From contig NZ_JADEXO010000001.1 of assembly GCF_015207105.1 (NCBI RefSeq), positions 157,970 through 221,969 of the forward strand: a DNA stretch of 64,000 bases, given 5' to 3'. A model generated the notes under the pieces. The model had not been told where the DNA came from. It saw only the letters and a list, made by a program, of their open reading frames with translations, and searched no databases. Shown one piece after another: positions 7,576-16,853 of this stretch; the first letter of the stretch is position 1, and each line of letters begins with the position of its first letter. The translations under genes and the position numbers were made by a program. The stretch is from a cf. Phormidesmis sp. LEGE 11477 (GTDB lineage Bacteria > Cyanobacteriota > Cyanobacteriia > Phormidesmidales > Phormidesmidaceae).

Positions 7576-10437
7576 ATGGCGACAGTCTCTACGTCAACCC
7601 CTGATCAGTGGCACACGCTCGGCATTGATGAGACAGCAGCGACACTTGACGCAAACATCACAGATGGACTGTCGAGTGCAGAGGCAGACGATCGGCTGAA
7701 TCAGTATGGTCCTAACGAGCTAGTAGAAGCTGGAAGACGCAGCCGCTGGCGGATCTTGGTCGATCAGTTTGCCGATATTATGCTGATCATGCTAATCGCG
7801 GTGGCGATTGTGGCAGCGGTGCTAGATGTGCGGGCCGAGAATTTTCCGAAAGATGCGATCGCGATTGGTGCCATCGTCCTTCTAAACGCGGTTTTAGGCT
7901 ACTTTCAAGAAAGTAAAGCAGAAGATGCTTTGGCCGCGCTCAAAGGACTCAGTGCTCCAAACGTTGCTGTGCTGCGCTCCGGCAAGGCTACGGAGGTCTC
8001 AGCCAAACAGCTAGTGCCAGGAGATTTAGTTTTAATAGAAGCGGGCAATCAAATTGCAGCAGATGGTCGTCTGCTAGAATCCGCTGCCCTGCAAGCGAGA
8101 GAATCGGCTTTGACTGGCGAAGCGACCGCCGTAGAGAAGCAGGCCAACGCTACCCTGCCGGCTGATACTAATCTAGCTGAGCAGAAAAATCTGGTCTTTC
8201 AAGGCACAGAGATTGTTCATGGTCGCGGCAAGATGCTGGTGACTAGGACGGGCATGAACACTGAGCTAGGCAAAATTGCCACGATGATTCAGTCCGTGTC
8301 TGAGCTGAGAACGCCTTTGCAGCAGCGATTAGATCAGCTAGGCAAAACACTGGTGATCGGTTCGCTTTCTTTGGTGGCCTTGGTGGTCATCGGTGGCTCG
8401 CTGGCAACGGGCTGGTCTGCCTTTGAAGAGCTGCTGACGGTATCTTTGAGTATGGCCGTAGCGGTGGTTCCAGAAGGCTTACCCGCTGTGATTACGGTAA
8501 CTTTGGCCCTGGGCACGCAGCGCATGGTCAGGCGGCAGGCGCTGATCCGACGGCTGCCAGCAGTAGAGACACTGGGCTCGGTAACGACGATCTGCTCTGA
8601 TAAAACAGGCACGCTGACGCAAAACAAAATGGTGGTGCAGCAGGTTCATGTGCCGGGACTGCCGTTTGAACGTGACTTTGAAGTGAGTGGGCAGGGCTAC
8701 GCGCCAGAGGGTGAATTTCGACTAGACGAGAAACCAATTGCGCCTCTAGAAAAGTCAGTGCTAGCTCTACTGCTGTTGGACTGTGCGCTTTGCAACGATG
8801 CGGCTTTGCAAACTGAGGTTGATGACCAGGGTGAGCACAAATGGGCCATTGTTGGCGATCCCACAGAAGGCGCTTTGGTGACGCTAGCCGCGAAAGCGGG
8901 CTTGGAGAAAAAGACATTAGACTACGAATTTGAGCGCCTAGCAGAGTTTCCGTTCTCTTCTGAGCGCAAGCGGATGAGCGTGGTGGTGTCGGTGCCACAG
9001 GGCAATCGACTGGGCATTGATGCGCCGTATGCTGTGTTTGCTAAAGGGTCGGCGGAGCTATTGCTAGAGTGCTGCAGTCGGTTTGGCAAGGGGGCGCGAT
9101 CGCTGACCGCAGCAGATAGAACAGAAATTCTAGAAAAAGTGGAATCTTTCGCCGCCGCAGGGGGCCGGGTATTGGGCTTTGGCTATCGCCCGGTGACAAA
9201 AGATCTCGCTACAGCAGATGTCAACAGCGTTGAGCAATTCACGGAAGCAGATGCAGAGAAAGACTTAATCTGGCTCGGCGCAGTCTCTATGATTGATGCC
9301 CCGCGCCCAGAAGTGAGAGAAGCCGTCAAACGCTGTCAGCAAGCTGGCATTCGCCCGGTAATGATTACCGGGGACCATCCCTTAACCGCCAAAGCAATTG
9401 CCGCAGATCTCGGCCTAATCACCGGAGAAACGAGTGCTTTCTCTGGCCAGCAGATAGAAGCGATGAGTAAAGAAGAGCTGGAAACTGTTGTTTCTACAAC
9501 CAGCATTTATGCCCGCGTCTCGCCTGAGCATAAGCTGCGAATTGTGCAGGCGCTGCAGGCTCAAAAACAGGTAGTAGCGATGACAGGAGATGGCATCAAC
9601 GATGCGCCAGCTCTGAAGCAGGCAGATATCGGTATCGCTATGGGCATTACGGGCACCGATGTCAGCAAAGAGGCTAGCGACATGGTGTTGCTAGACGATA
9701 ATTTTGCTTCGATTGTGGCGGCTACAGAAGAAGGTAGAGTCGTCTACGGAAATATTCGTAAGTTTGTTAAATATATTTTGGGCTCGAACATTGGCGAAGT
9801 GATTACGATTGCGCTTTCTCCTTTGCTGTTGCCGATTGTGGCTGTACCGCTGACGCCACTACAAATCCTATGGATGAATCTGGTCACAGATGGCTTTCCA
9901 GCTTTGGCCCTAGCGCTAGAGCCATCAGAGCCGAACATTATGGACAGGCCGCCCCATGACCCAGAAGAAAGCATTTTTGCCAGGGGGCTAGGCGCGTATA
10001 TGCTGCGGGTGGGCATCGTGTTTGCGATTCTGGCCATATCGCTGATGCTGTGGGCGTATGGCTATACCCACAGTGAAACGGGGCAGTCGATTGGCAACCC
10101 GGAACGATGGAAGACGATGGTATTTACTATGCTGTGTTTGTCTCAAATGGGTCATGCGATCGCCGTTCGTTCTAGCAATCGACTAGCGATAGAGATGTCT
10201 CAATTCTCTAACCCCTATGTGCTACTAGCGGTCGTAGCCACCACTGTCTTACAGCTATTGTTGATCTACGTTGCTCCTCTGCGAAACTTTTTCGGCACGT
10301 ACTATCTATCGGCAACAGAGCTGCTAGTTTGCGTAGGCTTTAGCTCACTGCTATTTGTCTGGCTAGAGCTAGAAAAACTGTTCATTCGCAGCCGCCGCCA
10401 AGGCCCGACTCAAAGTAGCCTCAAGTCAAAAGTTTGA
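7576..10437 (+). CDS. Ca2+-type P2A cation-transporting P-type ATPase
   Basis: A 953-residue inner-membrane pump. TGEA marks the actuator domain, [13 protein letters not shown] has the phosphorylated aspartate at about residue 342, and [22 protein letters not shown] is the hinge motif. The Ca2+-ligand motifs of SERCA-type pumps are kept: PEGLPAV in M4, SNIGEV in M5 and [12 protein letters not shown] in M6. I therefore read it as a calcium exporter (PacL/PMCA-like) rather than a H+ or heavy-metal pump; Na+ or Mn2+ cannot be excluded by eye. I use the ATG at 7576 (MATVS); a TTG at 7522 in the same frame adds 18 unlikely residues. Monocistronic, followed by a convergent Rieske gene. Confidence 0.9.
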   Translation: MATVSTSTPDQWHTLGIDETAATLDANITDGLSSAEADDRLNQYGPNELVEAGRRSRWRILVDQFADIMLIMLIAVAIVAAVLDVRAENFPKDAIAIGAIVLLNAVLGYFQESKAEDALAALKGLSAPNVAVLRSGKATEVSAKQLVPGDLVLIEAGNQIAADGRLLESAALQARESALTGEATAVEKQANATLPADTNLAEQKNLVFQGTEIVHGRGKMLVTRTGMNTELGKIATMIQSVSELRTPLQQRLDQLGKTLVIGSLSLVALVVIGGSLATGWSAFEELLTVSLSMAVAVVPEGLPAVITVTLALGTQRMVRRQALIRRLPAVETLGSVTTICSDKTGTLTQNKMVVQQVHVPGLPFERDFEVSGQGYAPEGEFRLDEKPIAPLEKSVLALLLLDCALCNDAALQTEVDDQGEHKWAIVGDPTEGALVTLAAKAGLEKKTLDYEFERLAEFPFSSERKRMSVVVSVPQGNRLGIDAPYAVFAKGSAELLLECCSRFGKGARSLTAADRTEILEKVESFAAAGGRVLGFGYRPVTKDLATADVNSVEQFTEADAEKDLIWLGAVSMIDAPRPEVREAVKRCQQAGIRPVMITGDHPLTAKAIAADLGLITGETSAFSGQQIEAMSKEELETVVSTTSIYARVSPEHKLRIVQALQAQKQVVAMTGDGINDAPALKQADIGIAMGITGTDVSKEASDMVLLDDNFASIVAATEEGRVVYGNIRKFVKYILGSNIGEVITIALSPLLLPIVAVPLTPLQILWMNLVTDGFPALALALEPSEPNIMDRPPHDPEESIFARGLGAYMLRVGIVFAILAISLMLWAYGYTHSETGQSIGNPERWKTMVFTMLCLSQMGHAIAVRSSNRLAIEMSQFSNPYVLLAVVATTVLQLLLIYVAPLRNFFGTYYLSATELLVCVGFSSLLFVWLELEKLFIRSRRQGPTQSSLKSKV

Positions 10438-10477
10438 TCCAATCAATAGGCTGATTCGATCAAATAACCTAACCAAA

Positions 10478-11572
10478 TCACGCAGTATAAAGCTGGCTCA
10501 AGCCCAACTTCGTCAGACCCTTGCGGTAGGCGATAGAGGTTTGGTCAGCTTCAATATGGGTTTCTACTCTCAGATCGAGCGGTAGATCTTCTGGATATTG
10601 CGCTTCGACGATCTCTTTGTCTTCGTTGAAGATTTGATAGTTGAACTCATAGACCGGTTCGAGCGGCTGATCTTTGTCAAAGTTGCGGGCGATCGGGCAA
10701 AAGACGCGGGTCTGGCGAGCAGACACCGGAGAGGCAGCGTTGAGAATGCACAGACGGCCCCCCTCGGGGAAATGAACCCTGAGTAAAGCGGTAAAGGGTA
10801 GAAATACCTCGAAGGCACGAAGCCACTGAAAGTCTTTTGGGGCGCGGTGCTGGAATCCTTTTGGAAAATTGCTAACGTTGCTGATGTAGTCGGCTTTGAG
10901 TCCGTAGGCAGTGGGCGTTACGCTGTAGCTGGGAACGACAGGGTTGTTGCGATCGCCAAATGATTCTGCATGCACCCAGGCAAAATGGGCCACATCTAGA
11001 AAGCCTTCCATCTGCCGCCCCGCCGCCGCATCCACGTCAACAGAATCCGGCAAAATTGGCTGATAGTCATTCTCTTCCCACTCAGGAAAAGCAGGCAGCG
11101 GCGTACTTTCATCTCCTCTTAGCGTTGTCCAAATTAGGCCATAGGCTTCTTTTACAGGGTATGTCTGCAGGCAAAGCCGAGCTGGAATTTTAGCCTCTGG
11201 ATTAGCAGGTATTCGGGTACATTGACCGCTGGCGCTATAGTGAAACCCGTGATACTTGCAGATAATCTGTTCATTCTCAACGTGGCCCATGCTCAGCGGC
11301 ACGCCTCGGTGAATGCAGATATCGTTCGCGACACAGAGCTGCGAATCAGGCGAGGGTGAGGTTCGCCAGACCACTAGGCGCTGATCGAGCAGCATGGTGC
11401 CAATCGGCTCAGTTTTGACATCTTTACTGAAGGCAATGGGATACCAGAAAGGTGCGATCGCATCCCAATCCGTCTTAGAAAAAGTACAGTTCTTTGGATA
11501 CGGCTTCTTTTTACTAGAAGTTCCTCTGCTGCGGACTTCTTTGGTAAGGGTTGAAGAATTAGCTACTGTCAT
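10478..11572 (-). CDS. Rieske [2Fe-2S] aromatic ring-hydroxylating-type oxygenase, alpha subunit-like
   Basis: A 364-residue protein with an N-terminal Rieske domain: CIHRG and CKYHGFHY supply the Cys-His pairs with the usual spacing (C86, H88, C105, H108 from this start). The catalytic mononuclear-iron region follows, with EGFLDVAHFAWVHAESFG matching the D/N-x-x-H-x-x-x-x-H pattern of these oxygenases. Similar proteins act on aromatic or sterol-like substrates or chlorophyll derivatives; the substrate here is unknown, and no reductase or ferredoxin partner is nearby. The start is uncertain: ATG codons at 11608 and 11596 lie in the same frame inside a small tandem duplication (ATGCAGTAT twice). 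The neighbouring SnoaL and AraC genes may belong to the same function. Confidence 0.82.
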   Translation of the reverse strand: MTVANSSTLTKEVRSRGTSSKKKPYPKNCTFSKTDWDAIAPFWYPIAFSKDVKTEPIGTMLLDQRLVVWRTSPSPDSQLCVANDICIHRGVPLSMGHVENEQIICKYHGFHYSASGQCTRIPANPEAKIPARLCLQTYPVKEAYGLIWTTLRGDESTPLPAFPEWEENDYQPILPDSVDVDAAAGRQMEGFLDVAHFAWVHAESFGDRNNPVVPSYSVTPTAYGLKADYISNVSNFPKGFQHRAPKDFQWLRAFEVFLPFTALLRVHFPEGGRLCILNAASPVSARQTRVFCPIARNFDKDQPLEPVYEFNYQIFNEDKEIVEAQYPEDLPLDLRVETHIEADQTSIAYRKGLTKLGLSQLYTA

Positions 11573-11707
11573 CTTCTCAAGGACTCCATACTGCATGCAA
11601 TACTGCATTAATCTTAGGGCCGATCCTGACGGAAGCGTTCCAAACGTTCTGTTATATACATCACTATTCAGACTATGGTTAGAACTATGAGTTATGCATA
11701 GGCGGTG

Positions 11708-12088
11708 TTAGGTGCCGAAACCAGATGCTGGCAACTGACAGATTTCCATAGCTTGAATCAAGCCATGCTCAAGGGTAAAGCGGTGACCGACCTGTTCATC
11801 GGCGAGTACGGCCCCAGCCAGATCGCGCACGACCTGATGCACCTTAACTAAGACCTGCCCATCTTCCTCCAGGTGAAAGGCAACTGGCTCAACCTGTGGG
11901 TTGATCTCGTTCCACTGCTCCATCCAGTAAGCGCAGACTGATTCAGGCCCATGGACAACTCCCCCTTTGAACGCTCTCGGCCAATGCACGTCGGCAGTCA
12001 TGACAGCAAGGGCGGCGTCAATGTCTCGCGCGTTAAAGGCCGCATATGCTGCGTGTAGCAGCTCAATCTTTTTAGCTTGATTTGTCAT
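11708..12088 (-). CDS. SnoaL/NTF2-like small protein
   Basis: A 126-residue protein with a typical SnoaL-like (nuclear transport factor 2 fold) pattern: KIELLHAAYAAFNARDIDAALAVMTADVHWPRAFKGGVVHGPESV, then a curved beta sheet ending in HRFTLEHGLIQAMEIC. Members are small cone-shaped enzymes or binding proteins; no catalytic assignment is possible here. I choose ATG 12088 (MTNQAKK); upstream in-frame starts to 12166 add a stretch not seen in the family. It is divergent from the AraC regulator at 12262 and co-oriented with the Rieske gene 136 nt away, so the regulator could control both. Confidence 0.75.
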   Translation of the reverse strand: MTNQAKKIELLHAAYAAFNARDIDAALAVMTADVHWPRAFKGGVVHGPESVCAYWMEQWNEINPQVEPVAFHLEEDGQVLVKVHQVVRDLAGAVLADEQVGHRFTLEHGLIQAMEICQLPASGFGT

Positions 12089-12261
12089 AAGTCGGTCTGG
12101 CATGAGAGCTAGGTAGAGGAAAGTAGACGACTTTACGGTAGTCTTAGCCTCACCCTGCCGTCTCATCCAATTCTGCTAAAATTATCCTAATCCTGTTTTG
12201 GATGTGCCTTGTCTGGTGTGTGTGCCTGAGATCCGACACCCTAACTGGGTTCAAACCGATC

Positions 12262-13161
12262 ATGAATCATGCTACTTCCCCAATCGACCTTACCAACCAG
12301 CAGGAAGTCACACGACTACTTCCACAGCCGCCCCTAGTCGATAGCTATCATACGGGATGGAAAGGGTTAACCTTCACTCATTACTGTCATCCTCCCCACC
12401 AAACAGTGGAGCATGGCCTCCTACAGCATTCACTGGTGATCACAGACCCCAAAAGTTGCTTTCAGGCAGAGCGGCGTTTTGACGGCAAATATAAAAGCGC
12501 CGCTCACGGTAACGGCCAGGTAGATATTATTCCAGCATTTCTCAATCACCAGACAAGCTGGTATCAGGAAGTCGAATTTTCAGTAATTTCAATTTCTCCA
12601 ACCTTGTTGAATCAGACTACTCAGCAATCGACAGAGCGTGATATAGAACTGATTCCGCAGGTTGCGATCGATGATCCGGTAATCGGTCAGTTAGCCCTAG
12701 CGCTCAAGATAGAAATCCAAACGGGGTGTCTGTCTGGCAGGCTGTATGGAGAGTCATTGGGAACTGCGATCGCCGCTCGTTTAGTACAGAACTATGCAGT
12801 TAATAAGCCCAAGCTCAAAGCCAACGGTTTGCCCCCATCGCAGTTAGCGCGAGTGGTTGATTATGTGAAGGCAAATTTGGCACAAGATTTATCCATTTTG
12901 GATCTAGCGACCCTGACTAACATGAGCGAATCTCACTTTAGCCGCTGCTTCAAGCAATCAGTAGGAATTGCGCCCTATCAGTACCTGATACAACAACGTG
13001 TGGAACAAGCCAAGCAGCTACTAAAACAGCAAGCCTCGAAGCAGGCCCTCTCAATTAGCGCCATTGCCCTAGACTGCGGCTTTGCAAATCAAACTCATCT
13101 TACAAAAGTCTTCCGTCAGATCACAGGGACAACACCCAAAGCCTATCAAAAGCAGTGGTAG
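12262..13161 (+). CDS. AraC family transcriptional regulator
   Basis: A 299-residue protein. The last 100 residues are an AraC/XylS DNA-binding domain with two helix-turn-helix motifs: ILDLATLTNMSESHFSRCFKQSVGIAPYQYL and ISAIALDCGFANQTHLTKVFRQITGTTPKAY. The N-terminal half lacks a clear cupin signature but has the YHTGWKGLTFTHYCHPP pattern of cyanobacterial AraC proteins often placed beside redox or secondary-metabolism genes. Start at ATG 12262; an upstream in-frame codon at 12202 adds Cys-rich residues unlike the family. Its divergence from SnoaL suggests local control. Confidence 0.85.
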   Translation: MNHATSPIDLTNQQEVTRLLPQPPLVDSYHTGWKGLTFTHYCHPPHQTVEHGLLQHSLVITDPKSCFQAERRFDGKYKSAAHGNGQVDIIPAFLNHQTSWYQEVEFSVISISPTLLNQTTQQSTERDIELIPQVAIDDPVIGQLALALKIEIQTGCLSGRLYGESLGTAIAARLVQNYAVNKPKLKANGLPPSQLARVVDYVKANLAQDLSILDLATLTNMSESHFSRCFKQSVGIAPYQYLIQQRVEQAKQLLKQQASKQALSISAIALDCGFANQTHLTKVFRQITGTTPKAYQKQW

Positions 13162-13214
13162 ATAACCAGGAACTTAGCACCAACAACTCTCAACTATCCA
13201 CTGCATTTGAATTG

Positions 13215-13589
13215 TTAGGCGTTGGGCAACAGCGGCAAACGACGAATCCGAATACGGCTAGGCTCAATGGTAACGGCTGAACCCTGCTCTAATTCCTCTG
13301 CACACTCATTAATTGTTGTCAGTAACAGGTCCGCCAACGCGCGAGCACGTAATCTCTCAATCCGAATGCGAATGACTGAGGGAGAAATGGCTTCATCAAG
13401 TGCTAGCAACGTATGAAAATCTGCATCAAGCGTAGTAACAACATACCCTTCATCTCTAGCTTTCTGGATGATTTCTATATCTTCGGCTTCAGCCATGTCC
13501 ACTTCACCTACGTGGGTAGTATCAATACCTGCATCGCGTAATAACGCTGCTGCAGAGAGCGGTAATCCCTGATCAAGCAACAGCTTCAT
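13215..13589 (-). CDS. DUF5615 family PIN-like toxin
   Basis: A 124-residue protein, MKLLLDQGLPLSAAALLRDAGID, with the DUF5615 PIN-like pattern: an early Asp (LLLDQ), HVGEVDMAEAEDIEIIQKARDEG and VVTTLDADFHTLLA with conserved acidic residues expected to bind metal. PIN-like proteins are RNases, and DUF5615 proteins are usually the toxin of a DUF433/DUF5615 module. The start at 13589 lies inside the end of the upstream DUF433 gene (17-bp overlap), as in coupled toxin-antitoxin pairs. Confidence 0.85.
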   Translation of the reverse strand: MKLLLDQGLPLSAAALLRDAGIDTTHVGEVDMAEAEDIEIIQKARDEGYVVTTLDADFHTLLALDEAISPSVIRIRIERLRARALADLLLTTINECAEELEQGSAVTIEPSRIRIRRLPLLPNA

Positions 13590-13815
13590 AGCGATTGGAT
13601 AACTCGATAATGCGATCGTCCAAATAGGAAGAGACAAAAATTAAGGCTTGCTGGATGTCTTCATCTTCTAGCTCTGGAAACTCTTGATGTAATTCTTCTC
13701 GATTAGGATAAATTGCTAGTAGCTCAATCACCCGACGAACCGTAAGGCGAAGATTGCGAATGCAGGGTTGCCCGTTCATCCGTTTTGGATTGCTCGTAAT
13801 ACGATCTAGTCTCAT
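13573..13815 (-). CDS. DUF433 family antitoxin
   Basis: An 80-residue protein with the DUF433 signature: RITSNPKRMNGQPCIRNLRLTVRRVIELLA, then the EELHQEFPELEDEDIQQALIFVSSYL helix typical of its winged-helix-like fold. The family is the usual antitoxin and likely autorepressor of DUF5615 PIN-like toxins. The ATG (13813-13815) lies inside the left target-site duplication of a MITE, so everything upstream of position -3 is now transposon sequence. This should alter or replace the native promoter and ribosome-binding region. Confidence 0.85.
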   Translation of the reverse strand: MRLDRITSNPKRMNGQPCIRNLRLTVRRVIELLAIYPNREELHQEFPELEDEDIQQALIFVSSYLDDRIIELSNRYEAVA

Positions 13816-13818
13816 AAG

Positions 13819-14028
13819 GTAACTACTCAGGCTCTATATATAGTTTTCAACAATGCTAAAAGCGCTACCAGTAGTGGTTAGATGTCTGATTGTTCTAAAT
13901 AAAACTACAGAAATTCTCAATAGTCCTTAAATATCTCGACTTATTGAGAATTGTTTTTTCGGAAGAATTGGCTGAAACTTCGATATGACAGGCTTAGACA
14001 GGTTTTCATGTACCCCCTGAGTAGTTAC
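13819..14028. mobile_element. 210-bp IS66-type MITE with perfect TIRs and 8-bp target-site duplication
   Basis: Perfect 13-bp terminal inverted repeats, GTAACTACTCAGG (13819-13831) and its complement (14016-14028), are flanked by an exact 8-bp direct repeat, CTCATAAG (13811-13818 and 14029-14036). Termini beginning GTAA and 8-bp duplications are the known marks of the IS66 family. The element has no ORF, so it is a non-autonomous MITE. Internally it carries an 11-bp inverted repeat (13912-13922 with 13942-13952) followed by six T on the plus strand. The exact duplication suggests a fairly recent insertion. Confidence 0.88.
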
Positions 14029-14143
14029 CTCATAAGAATAGTACCAACTTTATTACTATCTTAACCTCTAACAAAGATGAGGCTTAACCTACCATGTCAG
14101 CTTAGCTTTTCGTCCGTTTGCTGCCTTGATATCTGACAAACAA

Positions 14144-14878
14144 CTACAAGATCTGTCTCCAGTCCGGCGGAGCTGCCAGCTTATGGCCCTTAAAGAGTCT
14201 GCCGCCACTTCTCTCCAAAACTTCCTCAGCTAGGGTTATCACTTGAGTAGCACGCCCCGTCGTAAATAGCGCCTGGAAGGATTCTTCGAATCGAACTGCA
14301 AACTCAGGATCTACTTCTCGTAAGCGTCGCGGAATTGTTTTGCCCTTGGCAGACCATAATTGTCTCGAACGCAGAAAGTGGTTAGCAAGCTGGGAAAATA
14401 GCACCGTTGCTGAAGCAATTTGCTCTGCGCGTGAACGTGGCGCATAGAGATCATCAACGATGTCGGTAATCGCATAGCGAGAGTTATCAACATCCAGTGC
14501 TTGCCAGTGTGGCGGGCCTTTGGCAAGCACTGACCGCGCTAGCGCTTTGATAAAGGATGAGAAGTCTGACGCTGCTGGCACTTCGACGCCCTCGTTCACC
14601 ATATTGGCAAGTGATGGTACGCCATCAGCACGATCCAAGTCAAAGAAGTAATGCAGCGTTTCTGGATCATGCACGAACGCTTCAACTGGCCAGTCATCGA
14701 ATCTGAAAGACTCCCGATAGGCGTTTTCCAGTCTTCGAAAAATCACAACAAGATCGAGGTCAGACGTCGGTGTGCTTTCACCTCGGATAATTGAGCCGGA
14801 CAGAAATATGACTTCCGATCCTGGATATCGTTCAGCGTGAATTGCTTTCGTGGTTCTAACCAAGCTGTTGTTCATCAT
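14144..14878 (-). CDS. Nucleotidyltransferase-domain protein
   Basis: A 244-residue protein with an N-terminal minimal nucleotidyltransferase motif: FLSGSIIRGESTPTSDLDLVVI, i.e. G-S followed by D-x-D, and a later acidic strand around VEAFVH. The C-terminal half is helical (AEQIASATVLFSQLANHFLRS), as in HEPN-like or kanamycin nucleotidyltransferase C-terminal domains. It may modify a small molecule or a protein/tRNA partner. No adjacent HEPN gene makes a clear MNT/HEPN toxin-antitoxin pair. It ends about 110 bp from the MITE. Confidence 0.72.
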   Translation of the reverse strand: MMNNSLVRTTKAIHAERYPGSEVIFLSGSIIRGESTPTSDLDLVVIFRRLENAYRESFRFDDWPVEAFVHDPETLHYFFDLDRADGVPSLANMVNEGVEVPAASDFSSFIKALARSVLAKGPPHWQALDVDNSRYAITDIVDDLYAPRSRAEQIASATVLFSQLANHFLRSRQLWSAKGKTIPRRLREVDPEFAVRFEESFQALFTTGRATQVITLAEEVLERSGGRLFKGHKLAAPPDWRQIL

Positions 14879-15000
14879 TAACTCTCACTATGCAACCCTT
14901 CTGCTGCCTAATAGCAAAAGTGAGCGGCAGCAGTCATCACCAAAGGGGAGCAAGAAATCTCTGTACCATCTGCTCTACAGCCATGTGTGATATTGCATTG

Positions 15001-15537
15001 CTAGGTGGCGCTATGATGTTTCAGATTTACTGTGTCCATCCAGCCATACGCAATCTCAATAAGATTAGCGCCTCCCCTTTCAATCTCTTTTTCATACACT
15101 TTTTGTCCTCCAAGCGTTTCATAGAATCGACACGCAGGATTCTGGGCTAATACCCATACCAGCATGGAATGAATCTCCGTTTGGCTTAGCTTCTGTGCCA
15201 CCACCCGAACCAACTCACGCCCAATTCCTTGCTGTTGATGACTCTTTAGAACATAGATCGCATTTAGCTCGCCTCGATAAACCGGATCGCCTGCGCGTTC
15301 TACTTCACCGTTTGCAAAGCCGACAATTTTGCCTGATTGACTCTCTGCGACATAAGTGAAGTTGCTGTCTTTTGCAGCGTTGTTTAGGACTTGATGCCAG
15401 CCGTTCTCTCGCTTTTCGTAGGATAGATTTGCCAAAATCTCATCTGGGACAATCCCTCGATAAGTGGTTCGCCAAGTATCCACGTGGACTCGTGCTATTG
15501 CAGGGATGTCATTACGGATCGCCTCTCGCACAATCAT
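15001..15537 (-). CDS. GNAT family N-acetyltransferase
   Basis: A 178-residue protein with the GNAT core: an N-terminal IREA-like strand (MIVREAIRNDIPAIARVHVDTWRTTY), ELNAIYVLKSHQQQGIGRELV as the acetyl-CoA-binding motif (Q-x-x-G-x-G), then NPACRFYETLGGQKVYEKEIE as motif B. It transfers an acetyl group to an amine substrate that cannot be named from sequence. Monocistronic on the minus strand, followed by the nucleotidyltransferase gene. Confidence 0.85.
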   Translation of the reverse strand: MIVREAIRNDIPAIARVHVDTWRTTYRGIVPDEILANLSYEKRENGWHQVLNNAAKDSNFTYVAESQSGKIVGFANGEVERAGDPVYRGELNAIYVLKSHQQQGIGRELVRVVAQKLSQTEIHSMLVWVLAQNPACRFYETLGGQKVYEKEIERGGANLIEIAYGWMDTVNLKHHSAT

Positions 15538-15798
15538 ACATCTACTACCTTTAAGTGTCCGTCACAAATGACAGTAGCTCGATACATCTGAATAATGACT
15601 TCATTGCCATCGCCTAACGTCACCAAATCCTGAACATCCAAGGCAAACCCATCGAGTCAATCATAGTACTCTTGGCTAAACTTTGAATGACTTTCATGCT
15701 CCACCTAATAGGCGGAATTAGGCGCATCAAAGGTTTCGGCGATAGTATTGATACAGCTAGTCGCTCATCAGGTTAGTGCTTTAAAGTGAGGGAGTAGT

Positions 15799-16656
15799 TT
15801 GCTAAACAGTTCTCGTATGAGTTTGGAAGTGCATCGTGGAATTTATCTGCCACCGCCAGACAGAATGAAGTATCCAGCTTCAGCAGAGCATTGCCTGACG
15901 CTTCATATTGCGAATTCCGATCTAGCAGAACTGAGTCTGAATGATGGCAAAAGACGCAGCAGCAAAACTTATCCAGGGTTATTTACTTTCATTCCCGCTC
16001 AATGTTCTTCGGAATGGTGGTGGGAAGAAAAAGTAGAGCTATTAGAAATCGATTTGTCACCCGCTTTACTAGAGAAAACTGCGATCGCATCTAGTGATAA
16101 AGTCCCCCAGCAGATTGAACTTATTGATCGCTTTGCTATCCGCGATCCTTTTCTCGAACAGCTTACTTTTGCGCTTAGCGCTGAGTCAAGCGGTGCTGAA
16201 TCAGGCAGTGCTGAATTAGAAAGTAATGCTGCTGGTAATCGTCTGTACTTAGAATCGCTGCAAACGGTATTAGTCACCCATCTACTACGCAATCATTGCT
16301 CTGTTCCAATCACCACTTCTTCAGTATCAGGAAAGTTGTCAAAAGGCAAACTCAAGCTAGTTGTTGATTATATTCAAGATCATCTCAATTTCAATATAAG
16401 TCTAACTGAGCTATCAGAAATGGTTCAACTTAGTCCTGATCATTTCAGAAAACTATTTAAACAAAGTACGGGACTCTCTCCCCATAAATATCTGCTGCAG
16501 TGCCGCATTGAAAAGGCAAAACAACTTCTTTCAAACGAGCAGTGGACGATCGCTGAAATCGGGCAAATGGTCGGATTTTTCGATCAAAGTCACTTCACTA
16601 ATACTTTTCGTCGCCATACAAACTATACGCCCCGTCAATATCGCCTTCGGATATAG
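15799..16656 (+). CDS. AraC family regulator of the downstream efflux operon (inferred)
   Basis: A 285-residue protein with a C-terminal AraC double helix-turn-helix (ISLTELSEMVQLSPDHFRKLFKQSTGLSPHKYL and WTIAEIGQMVGFFDQSHFTNTFRRHTNYTPRQY). The N-terminal half (LHIANSDLAELSLNDGKRRSSKTYPGLFTFIPAQCSSEWWW) looks like the small-molecule sensing domain of cyanobacterial AraC proteins. TTG at 15799 has a GGGAG at suitable distance; ATG 15817 is the alternative. It lies 197 bp upstream of the NmrA/RND/Kelch genes on the same strand, so control of that operon is likely but unproven. Confidence 0.85.
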   Translation: MLNSSRMSLEVHRGIYLPPPDRMKYPASAEHCLTLHIANSDLAELSLNDGKRRSSKTYPGLFTFIPAQCSSEWWWEEKVELLEIDLSPALLEKTAIASSDKVPQQIELIDRFAIRDPFLEQLTFALSAESSGAESGSAELESNAAGNRLYLESLQTVLVTHLLRNHCSVPITTSSVSGKLSKGKLKLVVDYIQDHLNFNISLTELSEMVQLSPDHFRKLFKQSTGLSPHKYLLQCRIEKAKQLLSNEQWTIAEIGQMVGFFDQSHFTNTFRRHTNYTPRQYRLRI

Positions 16657-16853
16657 AGACAGGTCAAATCCGAAGCCTGAAGAACACCAAATTTTACAAG
16701 TTTTCGCTCTAATTTCCAAGATCTTTAGAGTGTGGCTAACCTATGCTGATTTTTAGAGAAGGATTTTTCAATTAGCAGGGTTTGCAATGACATTGTTCAT
16801 CTCTACTCAAAAGACAGTCAAGAAATAATCACTTAGCGCCTACAGAGAAAACA

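Noticed and set aside
14144..14878. Nucleotidyltransferase as half of an MNT/HEPN toxin-antitoxin pair
   Set aside because: No HEPN gene is adjacent, and the C-terminal helical part more likely belongs to the same enzyme.
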